Below, piece by piece: positions 1-12,700 of a DNA stretch of 64,000 nucleotides; position 1 is the stretch's first letter, and the number at the start of each line of letters is the position of its first letter. Source of the DNA: Stereocaulon alpinum (taxonomy: Eukaryota; Ascomycota; Lecanoromycetes; Lecanorales; Stereocaulaceae); NCBI GenBank assembly GCA_018257865.1, contig JAEUBA010000016.1:1-64000 (forward strand), given 5' to 3'. Both the position numbers and the translations under genes were made by a program. The notes under the pieces are model-generated. The model ran no database searches. It worked only from the letters and a program-made list of their open reading frames with translations, and was not told the origin of the DNA.

Positions 1-124
1 GGTTTCTTTCGCGTCTAGAGGGCCTTCAACCCCCCTAGATTTCCTAATAATGTAAGAGAACACCCTCATTAGTATATATAGATACTAGAATAGGCGTATA
101 AATCAATCAATCAATCAATCAATC
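1..124 (+). mobile_element. 3' end of a Tad-like LINE (copy 1, cut by window edge)
   Basis: This stretch matches, almost base for base, the 3' end of the LINE that finishes at 15206. It starts with the same GGTTTCTTTCGCG block and ends in a tetranucleotide tail of six AATC units (101-124), a typical non-LTR retrotransposon tail. Nearly all differences from the other copy are C-to-T or G-to-A at CpA/TpG, with this copy the less mutated one. The rest of the element lies left of the window. Confidence 0.8.
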
Positions 125-2785
125 TAAAGGACTTAAGAAGAACTACTAGAATCCTATTAATAGTAACTAGAGTATATAGAATAGTAAGTAACTAATCTAT
201 ATAATAAACTAAATAAGGCTAAGGTATACGTACGAAAAGTTACTATAGATAAACTAATATAGGTATTAATAGCCTTATTAAGTAATAAATAGACTAAGAA
301 ACTAGTAGAAAACGGCTAGTAACTATTATTAGTTACTAAGTTTATAAGTCTCTTTAAGAGTTTATTAATAAGCTTTACCTAAAATAAGATTAAGAGACTT
401 ATAAAGTTTAAATCTCTAGTAGTTTAGAAGATTTAGGAGATATTATAAGGGGATAAGTATTTAGACTTAGATAGTTTAGTTTACTAAAAACTCCTTAAAG
501 GATTTAGGTTTCTATAGGATAGAAGTATATTACTACTAAACTAATAACTTATTCTATAGGATTTATAGTTATTAATCTATTATTTAGATAAAGTAGTTAG
601 GAACTTTCTAAAGTATTAGGAAAAGATCCTACTTAATAAGTTTATTAAAGAAGACCTAATTACTAGGGACTTAAGGTATAAGTTTATAAAAAACTAGTAG
701 GTTCTATAATAAATAGACTAAGTAGCGGAATTACTATAAAGGTTAAATAAGTTATTTTAGCTAAATTATATAAGAATATTAGATTTCGGTTTTAGGTAAA
801 GGTTATTAGTATTCTAGTAAGGGTTATTATTAATAATAATAGATTAAGTAAGGATTTAATTAAACTAAGTTTTATAAGAAAATATAATTTACCTATATAA
901 AAATATAAGCTATATATATTAATAAACTTTAATAGGTTAATAATAGGGACTATTAATAAAAGTACTAAAATACTTAACCTAAGAATAAGATAAAGATATA
1001 AGAAGTATACCTTTAATTTAGTATTAGAAGGGGTTAATAATATTACCTTAGAAATCCTATAGCTAAAGAAAGCTAACCTATTAATAGGATAGGGTTCTTA
1101 GAATATAATATTTATAGATAGTATACTAAATAGAGTTCTACTAATCTAAGAATATAAATCTCTCTTAGTAATAGCTTAAACCTAAGAGGAGATAAAGGAT
1201 AATTTTAAGTTAAGAAATATTATAATACTATAGAGTTAAGTTAGACTTATAAGCGAGATTACTACTATAAAAATCCTAAATAAATATATAGAATTTAGAA
1301 CTCTATTTTAGGAAGAGAGTATTAATAAAGCCCTTTCTAAGTATTAACTATAGGACTATAAGATTAAACTAATCCTAAGTAAAGAATCTATAAAGAAGCT
1401 AATATACTTATTATTATAAGATAAAGCTATTACCCTTATAAAGTATATTAAAGAAAATAAACGGAAGGGGTTTATTTAAAAATCTTAATTACCTATAAGA
1501 TATCCTATCCTATTTATATCTAAACTAAGTAGAGAATTATATCTATATATAGATTATAGAGTACTTAATAATATAACTATAAAGAATAGTTATCCCTTAC
1601 TATTAATAGGAGAACTTTAAGATAAGCTTTAAGGTAAGAAATAGTTTACTAAGTTTAATATTCTAGGAGTATTTAACTAAATATATATAAAGAAAGGTAA
1701 TAAGTAGAAAATAGCTTTCTATATAAGATAAGGTCTCTATAAATACCTTATAATACTATTTAAGTTAATAAATATACCTATAATATTTTAGGTATTTATT
1801 AATAATATCCTAAAAGAATATTTAGACGATTTTATCTTAGTATATATTAATAATATACTTATATACTTAGATATATATAAGGAATATATTAAGTAAGTAT
1901 AGAAGGTATTAAAAAAGTTTAAGTAAGCGGGGCTACGCTTAAAGTTATTAAAATACGAATTTTACTAGAAAAGAGTTAAGTTTCTAAGGTTTATTATCTC
2001 TAACTAAGGTTTAGAGATAAACTTAGAAAAGGTAAAAAGTATAATTAAGTAGCCTATATCTATAAATAAGAAAGAGATATAATTATTTCTTAGTTTTACG
2101 AATTTTTATTAGAAGTTTATCTATAGATATTTAAAAACTACTATACCTCTTACTAGCTTAACCTATAATAAAGTACTATTTATATAGTTAAAGGAAGTAG
2201 AGGTATCCTTTAGGACCCTTTAGAAGTAGTTCGCTTTTAGTCTAATATTATATTAGTTCGACTTAGAGTCGCCTATTCGCCTCTATACTAATACCTCTAA
2301 TAGAGTAATTAGAGTAGTAATTAGCTAACTATCTATAAATAATAGCCCTAATACGGGAAAAATAGGGAAAATAGGTATTACTTATTATTAGTACCCTATA
2401 GCCTTCTATAGTAGAAAGTTACTAAACGCTAAAACTAGATATCTAATATATAATAAGGAATTACTTACTATTATAGACGTATTTCGTATTTAGAAGGTTT
2501 ATCTAAAAGGAACTAAGTACTAGGTTTAGGTCTTAACTAACTATTAGAACTTAATATTCTTTCTATTAACTAAGGAGCTTAATAGACGTCTAGCTTAATA
2601 GTATAAAGAGTTATTAATATTTAATTTTAGAATTAAATATATTAAGGGTAGCGAGAATAATACTATAGATATACTTAATAGAAGAGCTAACTAAGTATAT
2701 ATTAAATATTTAGTAAAGTTTTAGAACGGTTTTAATATATTATAAGGATAGATTATTATAACCTAATATAGCTAGACTATATATA
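125..2785 (+). mobile_element. RIP-degraded Ty3/gypsy retrotransposon fragment (gag-pol relic)
   Basis: Reading through the many TAA/TAG stops, which stand where Gln and Trp codons are expected, the + strand gives a Ty3/gypsy polyprotein. The reverse transcriptase core lies near 1480-2060. The catalytic YxDD box is at about 1843-1869 and now reads Tyr-Ile-Asn-Asn, because both Asp codons changed GAT to AAT through TpG to TpA. The RNase H segment follows (about 2400-2700), ending in a recognisable GxEN..DxLSRR-like motif that is itself altered. No integrase follows, because the chromovirus at 2786 begins there. No LTR was found, and the 5' part (125-1000) is too decayed to assign beyond a probable gag. 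It is not functional. Confidence 0.8.
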
Positions 2786-3034
2786 TGTTAACCCTTAAGC
2801 GTATACGCGTTATAGCTACGCTAGCGTAATAATATTAATTAGGGTCTAGGGGCTTAGTAATAGTATTACTACCTAGGACTCCCCTGTGTTTTGGGGATCT
2901 TTAGAAATTAGTTCTACTACTACTCTACTACTAAGTAATATAATTATGTCTATTACTTAATACCTGAATCTAGTAACTTTACGTCTCTTATACCTTAGTA
3001 TACTAGCTTAGAGCCGGCGTCGCTAGCCTTTATA
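2786..3034 (+). repeat. 5' LTR of the chromovirus (249 bp)
   Basis: This is a direct repeat of 9502-9750 with equal length. It begins TG and ends TA, the CA end having been lost to a transition. By my count the two LTRs differ at 14 of 249 positions, 13 of them transitions. This copy keeps more TpG/CpA than the 3' copy. Confidence 0.92.
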
Positions 3035-6000
3035 GTTCTAATTTCTCTACCTTTTTAAGGGAGAGGCCTAGAGTTACTGTAATATCGGGTTAGACGCGTA
3101 GTTATACTACTATAACCGTTGCTGACGCCGAAGAACCTAATAATATTAATAATAATAATAATCCTACGGAGAGCTATAGGACCGACGGAGAGTTTTAGCT
3201 AGATACCTCTAATTTAGACGACGCTGATCTTAAGTAACGCTTATAAGAAGCCTAAGCGACGAATCGCCGCCTAAAGTAACTACGCGAATTATTAGTATTA
3301 GAAGCTGAAAACGATATAATTTAATACCCTAGGTCGCGGAGTACTATTAGAATACCTATAGGGATGGTTTAAGAGGAGGAATAATATCCTACTACTACTA
3401 TATTAGTATAATTAGTTAATATTGCTAGCTAAAGGATTCCTTTACATCTTATAATACCCGCCGTTAGCGCGCCTATAAACCTACCTATTAGACTCTAAAG
3501 ACCCCTAGTACCGAAAAGCTTTTAGCCTAAGAATATATAACCCTATAAGGGAATTAGTAAAGGTAAATACCTACGTTAGTTTACTAACTTAGAGAAGAAG
3601 TTTCTTAAGAGTCTAGAGTACTTTACTACTAAACTATCTAGGATAGTTTACTATATAGATACCCTAGAAGATAACCCGAATTCTTAGTAGAATACCTACC
3701 TAAAGGACTATAGATAGGATAATATAATATTCGAATTCTTTAAGTAATTCCTATATAATTTGGTTATAGATCCTATTAACCGCCGTCTCCTCGCCTATAA
3801 AAGGTTTAAGGAGGTAAAGTAACGTTCTAACTAGAAAGTTACTATATTTAAGGCCTATTTAGAGGAGTTAGAAGCTAACCTACCGCCTATAGCCCTAAAG
3901 CTTAAAGCTAACCTCTTCCTAGCTAAGCTAAGACCGGAGCTGAAGAATAAAATCTTAAGTACTAGTAAGGTATCTAATAATAGGGATAATATTATTACCT
4001 AAGCTATTATATAAGAGAATACTATAGGGCGCGAGCGTTACGGAGGCGGCGGCTTAAGTACTTATAGGAAATTATCTAACTATAGGGCCTCTAAGTTATA
4101 AGGGAGCCGTCTATTAGAATAATAGATTTCTAAGCCTAATAGGCTAGGCCTAAGGGTTGATAGCTTATAATTAGTATAAAATAAATCTTATTTAAGGAGT
4201 CTAAAGCGGAAGACTAATTTAGATTTAGTAACTAAGCTTATCTACTATTATTACGGAAAGCTAGGCTATATAAGCCTAAATTATCCTAATCGCGATAAGC
4301 CTATAACTTATACTAGTATTGGTATAGTATTAGTAAAAAACAATTAGCCCTCGTAACCGCCTTAGAAGTAGGGGAAGAAACTTAAAAAGTAGAGGCTAGT
4401 CCTTCTATCCTAACTAAGGGTTAGATAATACTTAATACTAGCCTATAGTAGGTTACTACTTTACTAAATACTAGATTATAGCTTAATTTGATCTCCTAGA
4501 AGTTTATAGTTTAATAGGACCTACTACCTTCTACTACTAACTTACCGCTACCGGAAGCTCTAAGTAGCTTTAGTATATACGTCTATAGTACCTATTAATT
4601 TAAGTATATACTTATTAATAGCTAGGGCTACGGTAAGGAGTATAGTATACTTTTCTATACTATTAATCTTAAGGGTCCTAATATTATAGTTAGTATACTA
4701 AGGTTAAAGTAAATAAAGATTTTGCTCGATCCGTTAGCGGAGTAGTAGCGGTTTAAGGTTAATACTAAAAAGTTTTAGGTTAATAAGCCTACTATCTTTA
4801 GCTATTACCTTAAGAAGGAGCCTAAAGTTTATATAATTATATATACTACTATAGCGACTAATTACTTAGATAGAGGAAGCTTAGAATAGATTCTAAAGGA
4901 ATTACTAGAGTTCTCTAATATCTTCTTAAATAAGAAAGCTAGAACCTTACCCTTATTAAAGGAAGGCGACTATATAATTAATATTAAGGATAGTAAGGAG
5001 CCGCCTTATAGGCCTCTCTATAATCTATCTTAATCTAAGCTAGCGGAGCTGCGGCGCTATCTTAATAATACGCTTATAAAAGGCTAGATACGCTGTTTAG
5101 TTTCTTCAGCTGGAGCACCTATCCTCTTTATACTAAAGAAGGATAGTAGGCTGCGTTTTTATATTAATTATCGGGGGTTAAATATAGTAACTATTAAAAA
5201 TTAATACCTATTACCTCTAATTACTAAGATATTAGACCGCTTATATAGGGCTAAAAAGTTTACTAAGTTAGACTTAAAGGATACCTATTATAGGATCCGA
5301 ATTAAAGAAGGTAATAAATAGAAGACTGCGTTCTATACCCGCTATAGCTACTTTAAATACTTAGTTATACCTTTTAGGCTCGCTAACGCCCCAGCGACGT
5401 TTTAAGTATATATTAATAGGGCTCTTATAGGGCTTATTAATATTTCGTATATTATCTATCTTAATAATATCTTGATTTATAGCGCGAACCTAGCGGAATA
5501 CTAGCGGTATATTTAGTAAGTACTAGAATAATTACGTTAGTTCTCGCTTTTCGCTAACCTAAAGAAGTATTAGTTTAGTACTAAACGGGTTAAATTTCTT
5601 AGATTTATTATATCTACTAATAGCGTAGTAATGGATTAGGAACGCGTAGCGATAATTAGGGAATAGCTTAGGCTAGAGACCTTTTAAGATATATAAGTCT
5701 TCTTAGGCTTTACAAATTTCTACCGGCGGTTTATTTATAATTATACTACTATTACTACGCCTCTAACCGACTTGCTTAAAGGTAGTAAGGACGGGAAAAA
5801 GGTAGGTTAACTTTAGTAGAATAATAGTACTAAAGGTACTTTTTAAAAGCTTTAGGACATCTTTTCTAGTACGCTGTTTCTCCGTTACTTTAACCTAGAA
5901 GTAAAGTTACGTATAGAAACTAACGCCTCTAACTTTACTATTATAGTAGTACTTATATAGCTAGATAATAATAGCTACTAGTACCTAATTACCTTTTAGT

Positions 6001-8794
6001 CTTAGAAGATAATTCCTACGGAGTAGAATTATAAGGTTTACGACTAAGAATTGCTTGCTATAGTAGCGGTAATAAAATAGTAGTAGTACTACTTAGAAGG
6101 TAGCCCGTTTACTATTAAGGTTCTTACTAATTATAATAATCTTAAGGGCTTTATAAAGTAGAAGTAATTAAATTCTTAGTAAGCTAAATAGGCGCTAAAG
6201 CTCGCTACTTCGATTTCGAAATTACTTATTATACTAGAAAAACGAATCCTGCGGATCTGCTATTATAACGCCCTAATTATAAAGGAAGTTCCCCGCTAAA
6301 CACTAAGTTATTACTAACGTTATAGAATAAACTCGCACTTTAGGGTAGAGATAAGGAAGGTAAAGAAATTATCGTAGCAATATCGCTAGCATTTTAAATT
6401 ACAGGCCTCTAAGTTATTATTCCTTAGAAGGATATAAGAGGTATTATTAAGTCAGCTTATAAGGATCCTTAATATTTAATTAAGACTTTAATTTAAGACT
6501 TATAGGCTGCTAATAATTAGGCTAAATCCTTTTCTATAAATAAGGGTACGCCGTCGCAGCGCTATCTCTAAAATAAGGTATAGGCTTTAGACCTAGAAGG
6601 TTTATTAAGAAATAATAACCGCCTATATATCCCTAAAGACGAAGCCTTAAGGGAAGAACTTATTAGTAAATACTATAATAATCCCCTAGTAGGGTACTTT
6701 AGCGCTAAGAAGACGTATAAGTTACTTATCTATAAATACTTTTAGTATAGGAGTTCTAAGTAGGTTAATAAGTATATTAAGACTTATAATATTTACTAAA
6801 GAACTAAGGCTCCCCGCTATCACCCCTATAGCGAACTAAGTTCGCTTCTAGTTACTAATAAGCCTTAGAAGGAGCTCTTAATAGACTTTATTACTAGTCT
6901 ACCCCTAAGTAAATATAAGAATATAGTCTATAACGCTATTCTAGTAATTATTAATCGATTTACGAAGATAGTAAGGTATATACCTACTACTACTATAATC
7001 GACGCCGCTGAGCTGGCGGATATTTTTTATACTAAGGTAGTATACTATTATAGTATACCTAATAGTATTATTAGCGATAGAGGCTTAGTATTTACTAGCG
7101 CCTTCTAGTTAGCTATTTATTTTTACTCTAAAATTAAGCGCCGCCTAAGTACCGCCTTTTATCCTTAGACTAATAGTTAAACGGAACGCTAGAATTAGGT
7201 ACTAGAGTACTACTTACGGGTCTTTACTAATAATAAGCAGACTACTTAGGCGAAACAGCTGCTAATAGTAGAATTCGTATATATAAATAGTCTTTATTCC
7301 TCTATTAGAACGACGCCGTTCTACTTAATATATAGATATCACCCTAAACTTCGTTAGGAACTTAAGGACGAGTCCCTTAAGGGGAGGATACCTACTATAA
7401 ATAAGAGGATTAGATTACTATAAGTATTAAGAGACGAAGCTGCGGAATACCTACAGCGCGTTAGAGAGTCTTAAGCTAAGTAGTATAATAAGAATTATAA
7501 GCCTTAAAGCTATAAGGTTAGAGATTTAGTAATACTATTAACTAAGAATCTTAAGTAAAAATACTTAAGTAAAAAGTTATCTTATAAATTCGTAGGGCCT
7601 TTTAGGATTACTAATAAAGTAGGAGTATAGGCTTACTACCTTCTACTTCTATAAACTTATAGAATCTATAATACTTTTTATATCTTATTATTAAAGCTAT
7701 ACTACCTTTACGATAGCGATAAGACGTTAGCAAACTTTATATAAGCCCCTAAACTTATTAATAATAATAAGATATAGGAGGTTAAAGAAATTATAGATAA
7801 GGTCTAAGATAAGTAAGGTATCTAGTATAAGGTTAAATAGACTAGCTAGGGTAAAGAATATAACTAGTAGCTACTAGACGAAGAGCTTAAGGATACCTAT
7901 AACTTAACTTAAGCCTTTAATAAGCAGACGGCTAGTAAGCGTATATAGTCTCTAGTTCTTTAAATACTACTAATAATAGCGAGTAAGCGGCAGCGATAAT
8001 ATAAGTTATAATAATTATAAACCTTATAGGTAAATAGTCTTATACTATAAGTATACTCCTCTATAATTATTATACTTACTTACTTATACCTTAGTAGAAT
8101 AAAGAAGAGATTAAATTAATTACTAGCTAAATATCTATCTTATATTAGTAAGACGACGTATATAGGTACGCTACTAAATATTAGTAGAAGAAAAGAAGAA
8201 GGAAAAAATAAACGAATATCCTAATACCGTCTCTACGCTAACGAATAGTAGTATAATTACTCCTCTAAAAACTTAATATATTACTAGAGACTCTCTATCT
8301 CCTTAGTATACTTAGCGATTACTTATTAGAGGGTTCCTAACTTAAACTGCTAGTTAGTAATAGTTTACTTAAGTTCCGTAACCTACTATCTCTCCGCCGT
8401 AAGTTCCTATTAGAGATTAGTAATTATTATAGGAGCTACCCTACTTATCGCTATAATTTAGCCCTACGCTTTCCGCTATTAGGTAATACGCTTACTAATT
8501 TTCTTACGCTTACGTCGTACTTAGTAAGTCTAGCCTTTACGCCTATAACGCCGCACCGATCGCTATACAGACCGACGAAACAGCTTTAGGATCTAAATAT
8601 ATTAGAAGGCGACGTAGCAGAGCTATTAGAATAATATACCTTATAATAATAATTAAGCCTATAGTAGCTATCCTTATAATATTAATAGGGAGGCGCGTCG
8701 CTGCGATCGCAATCGTTATTCCCCGTATAGAAATAAGTCCTATAGGGTAAAGGTATATCGATAATATAGTCTATAAGTATTAGTAGCTAGCTAT

Positions 8795-8990
8795 ACGCGC
8801 CGGCTGCGCGATAGCGACGTATAATATTAAGTATATATATATATTATATCTATAAGTAATATATTAGCAGCTAATAATATACGCCGGTTACGCGATAGCG
8901 ACGTATAATATTAAGTGTATATATAAGTTATACCTATAAGTAATATATTAGCAGCTAATAATATACGCCGGTTACGCGATAGCGATATAC
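8795..8990 (+). repeat. 84-bp tandem repeat, about 2.4 units, in the chromovirus 3' non-coding region
   Basis: The block GCGATAGCGACGTATAATATTAAG recurs at exact 84-bp spacing: the same base falls at 8811, 8895 and 8979. Each unit pairs a CpG-rich half (CGCCGGyTrCGCGATAGCG) with an AT-rich half containing ATATTAGCAGCTAATAATAT, itself an imperfect palindrome. The third unit is incomplete. Function unknown. Confidence 0.8.
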
Positions 8991-9487
8991 GATCTTAAGA
9001 GAATATTTAGATATTATTATAACGAAAAGAACTATCAACTATATTAGTAATATTAGTTGCGATATAGGCACGCTAATATTAGGGTATATATAAGTCGTAT
9101 TAGGAGTTACGAAGAGAGGAAAGTTAGGGGGAAAGTTATTATTTATATACTTATAGGTCGTCGTCGCTGCGACGTCGCTATACGTTAAAGCTATTTAAAA
9201 TAATAATAACTAATAATATAATAACGCAGCTATTACCCGCTAATACGGCTGGTAATTAATTATATTTATTAATAACTACGCGTTACTGCTACGCCTACTA
9301 CGTATTCTTTTTATATTATAATAGATTTGGGCGTTACTGCAGTTAGACGATATTCTATATATATAAGGCGCCGCCTTAATAACGTCGCCTCTAGGTTAAC
9401 TCTTTTCCCTTACGTTTCCTACTAGGTTTAAAGGGTTTTTAACGAGCAGTCTATTCTATATACTTTAGTACTTAGGGACTAGGGCCT

Positions 9488-9498
9488 AGAGGGGAGGA
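9488..9498 (+). other. Polypurine tract of the chromovirus
   Basis: AGAGGGGAGGA lies three bases upstream of the 3' LTR, the expected place for the plus-strand primer of an LTR retrotransposon. All eleven bases are purines, in a region otherwise rich in TA. Confidence 0.7.
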
Positions 9499-9501
9499 TA
9501 C

Positions 9502-9750
9502 TATTAACCCTTAAGCGTATACGCGTTATAGCTACGCTAGCGTAATAATATTAATTAGGGTTTAGGGGCTTAGTAATAGTATTACTACTTAGGACTCCCC
9601 TATATTTTAGGGATCTTTAGAAATTAGTTCTGCTACTACTTTACTACTAAGTAATATGATTATATCTATTACTTAATACCTGAATCTAGTAACTTTACGT
9701 CTCTTATACGTTAGTACGCTAGCTTAGAGCCGGCGTCGCTAGCCTTTACA
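9502..9750 (+). repeat. 3' LTR of the chromovirus (249 bp)
   Basis: Partner of the LTR at 2786-3034. It begins TA (mutated TG) and ends CA, so between them the two copies keep both canonical ends. It is preceded directly by a purine-rich tract (9488-9498) that fits the polypurine tract priming plus-strand synthesis. Confidence 0.92.
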
Positions 9751-9755
9751 ATATA

Positions 9756-12700
9756 GTAGTAATAATAACTATTAATACCTACTACTTAGTACTTCTTAAT
9801 AGCGACGACGACGAGTATAACGGGCGAATAGGCCTACTAGGCTAAACGAGCGATTACACTAGGTTACGAACCTAGTAAAATAATACGAGATAGAGGGGGA
9901 GGAGAAAAGGGGGCTATTAGTAGCGAAGGTAGATAGGGTATACGTCCTAACGCGATAATAGAGTAATAGCGATAGTAGTAGAAGCCTATAGGAGGATTAT
10001 AAAGCCCTTAGGGTAAGGAAAGGACTAATAAAAGAGTATAGTATATAAAGGCTTAGTACGGAGTAGGCGCTACTAGAGTTTATAGAGAAGGTCTAAGGGA
10101 CGTTATAAGCGAATATAAATAAGACCGTATAAAGCTTCTTCTAGAATATAGTAGAGAGGATTATAGAGTATATATAGGAAAATATAGCTAAGAGATACGC
10201 TATAAGGGAATACCGTAGCTAATTAATATATAAAGACTACCTAACTAGAAGGGTAAATAATAGTTAGGCGGATATAGCTTATATAGCCTAAGGGGGCTAA
10301 AATACTACCTACCTAGCTATACCTAAGGCGGAAGATATTAAGAAAGCGAAGTAGATAATAGTTAGGATTAATAATAATAGTAAAAAGATATAGATAGCTA
10401 TAATAACCCTCCCCTAACTAGTATAAATATTTAGAGGGGTAGGAGGGGTAACTAGGGAGATTATTATAGTAAGGAGGACTATAGGGGGGGATATTATCCT
10501 TTAGATAGCCTTAGTAAAGGCTAGAGAAGAGCTAGAAAAGGATAATAGGTAGGTAAGGAGACTCTATAGGTTAATAAAGGTACTTTAGAAGATAATAATA
10601 GTAGCGGTCTATAAAGTAAAAAAGATAATAGATATAAAGGATTAATAGGGGGTTTTTAAAACTTTAAAGAAAGATAATAGAAAGCTCTACTTAGAGTTAG
10701 AGATAATAAAGGCTAAGTAGCCTATATTTATATTAAAGCTAAATATACTTAGGAGGGAAAAGAAGTTTTCTATAATAATAATTAAGGTCCTAAGCCTAAA
10801 AGTAGCGAACTAACTTATTATAGAGGGAATAGTAGTAGAGAATAGCCTCCTCTTCTATAATTACTAGGAGAGAGAGGCTGCCCCTAAGTAATACTTTAAC
10901 TACTATAGGTATAAGTATATTACTAAGGTATATAAATACCCTACCTACTATAGGATATACGCCTAAAACTATAGTACTAATAATTATATAGAAAGAGTTA
11001 GTAGTAAGCCTAAGTATATAGTATATAAAGGGGAGTACCTAGTATAAAGTAAAACCTATTTAATCTAATAGAAGGAGAAAACTAAGGCTAGGTAAAGAAT
11101 TAAGTATAAGCTAAAATACTTTAAAGAGACCTTAAAGTAATACTTAGTAGGGCCTATACTAGTAATATTAGAAAGGACTAGCTTAAAAGGGTAGTATAAA
11201 GTAATCTCTAAAGGGAAGAGGAAGGCCTTAAAGGATATAATAGATAAGCCTTAAAAAGGAATTAGGGAGGTAGTAAAGAGGGGATAACTAATAACCCTCT
11301 CTAAGGCGGAGTAAGGGTAATAGCCCCTATTTATAGAGAGGATTAATTTAATAAATACCCTTAGGCGGACCTTAGGAGTAGTAAAGACTACTAAGACTAC
11401 CTAAATATAGGAGAATATTTAAGTAGCCCTTACCTAATAAGGGATATACCCTACCTAAAAATACTATAGTATAATATATAAAGGAAAAAGGATATAGTAA
11501 TAGTACTACTTCTTAAAAATAAAGACGTAAAAGATATAGACGTATTAGCGATCTAAGAGCTAGTATATAACCTAATAAATAGAACCTTATATAATATAAG
11601 TATAAGTAAATTCTACTTAGCTTATAGGGGAGACTTAGAGGCTAGGATATATTTCTATATAAATAAGAGGATAGATCCTAATAACTAGGGGGTAGAATAC
11701 TAAGGAGGCGACTTATACTTATTATAGATCTAAGTTATAAGGATCTAGAAGGATATTAAGGAGAGGATAGAGAATACTAAAGGGCCGCTAGGGGAGAAGA
11801 TATAGATATATAATATCTATAACCCCTTACTAGTAAGCTATATATTAAAAGATAGTCTAATAACTATCCTAAAACTAGAGGAAGCGCTAAGGAATAAGGG
11901 TAAATATATAATTATAGGAGACTTTAACCTATACTACCTATACTAAAATAATTTAGGACGAATAATATACTACGCTATAGTAGATAAGCTGCTAAAGGTA
12001 GTAGGAGAGAGAGGTATAGTTCTAAGACTACTAAAGAAGGTAGTTATATAGTAGAATAGGGGCTTAGAGAGTACTATTAACCTTATATTCCTAACTAAAG
12101 GCGCGTATAACGCGATAGTAAAGTATAGGGTAAGAAATAACCTTAATATAGGATTAGACTATATACTAATTATTATAGAGCTAGAATAGATATAGAGTAA
12201 ACGCTTAATATGCTAGAAGAGGGCTTAGAAAAGGATAGAGGCGAAAGTAACTAAGGAGGAAATCTAAAAATATATAAAGATCCTAAATAAAGTAATAAGC
12301 CGGTACTTAATAAACTTTAAGGATATAATTAACTAGTATATTAATAGGCTTATAGCTATACTATAAGAGGTAATAGAAGATACTATCTTATATAAGGAAC
12401 CGTACGTAGGGGCTAAGCTATATTAGAATAGGGTATATATAAGGGTAACTAAAATATTATAAGTAGCGCTTAAGGCCTACTACTATAATAGGAATATAGA
12501 AACTAAGGAAGCCCTCTATTAGACTAAAAGGGAAAAGGTTACTACCTTATAGAAGGCTAGGATAATAGCTTTTAGAGAGGGAGTCTATAAGGTATTACTA
12601 AAACTAGGAGGAGTATAGTAACTTATTAAGTAGAGAAGGGAAAGGAGTATACGCCTTAAAAAGCTACCGTAATTCCTAGCTATTAAAGATAGAAATAGGA

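Larger units (their letters stand above)
2781..9755 (+). mobile_element. Full-length RIP-mutated Ty3/gypsy chromovirus with LTRs and target-site duplication
   Basis: The element runs from the 5' LTR (2786-3034) to the 3' LTR (9502-9750) and is flanked by a perfect 5-bp duplication ATATA (2781-2785 and 9751-9755). Decoding through the stops shows, in order: gag (about 3560-4100), a CCHC zinc knuckle with Cys turned to Tyr (about 4234-4290), protease (about 4560-4700), reverse transcriptase (about 5090-5640, YxDD now Tyr-Leu-Asn-Asn), RNase H (about 6000-6130), integrase (zinc-binding part near 6780, D,D,E core 6877-7200) and a chromodomain relic (about 7790-7905), which marks it as a chromovirus. 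About 1.6 kb of non-coding DNA with a tandem repeat separates the chromodomain from the 3' LTR. It is dead: no ATG-led ORF survives. Confidence 0.9.

Noticed and set aside
8795..8990. CRISPR-like array
   Set aside because: The repeats are adjacent 84-bp tandem units with no unique spacers, inside a fungal retrotransposon.
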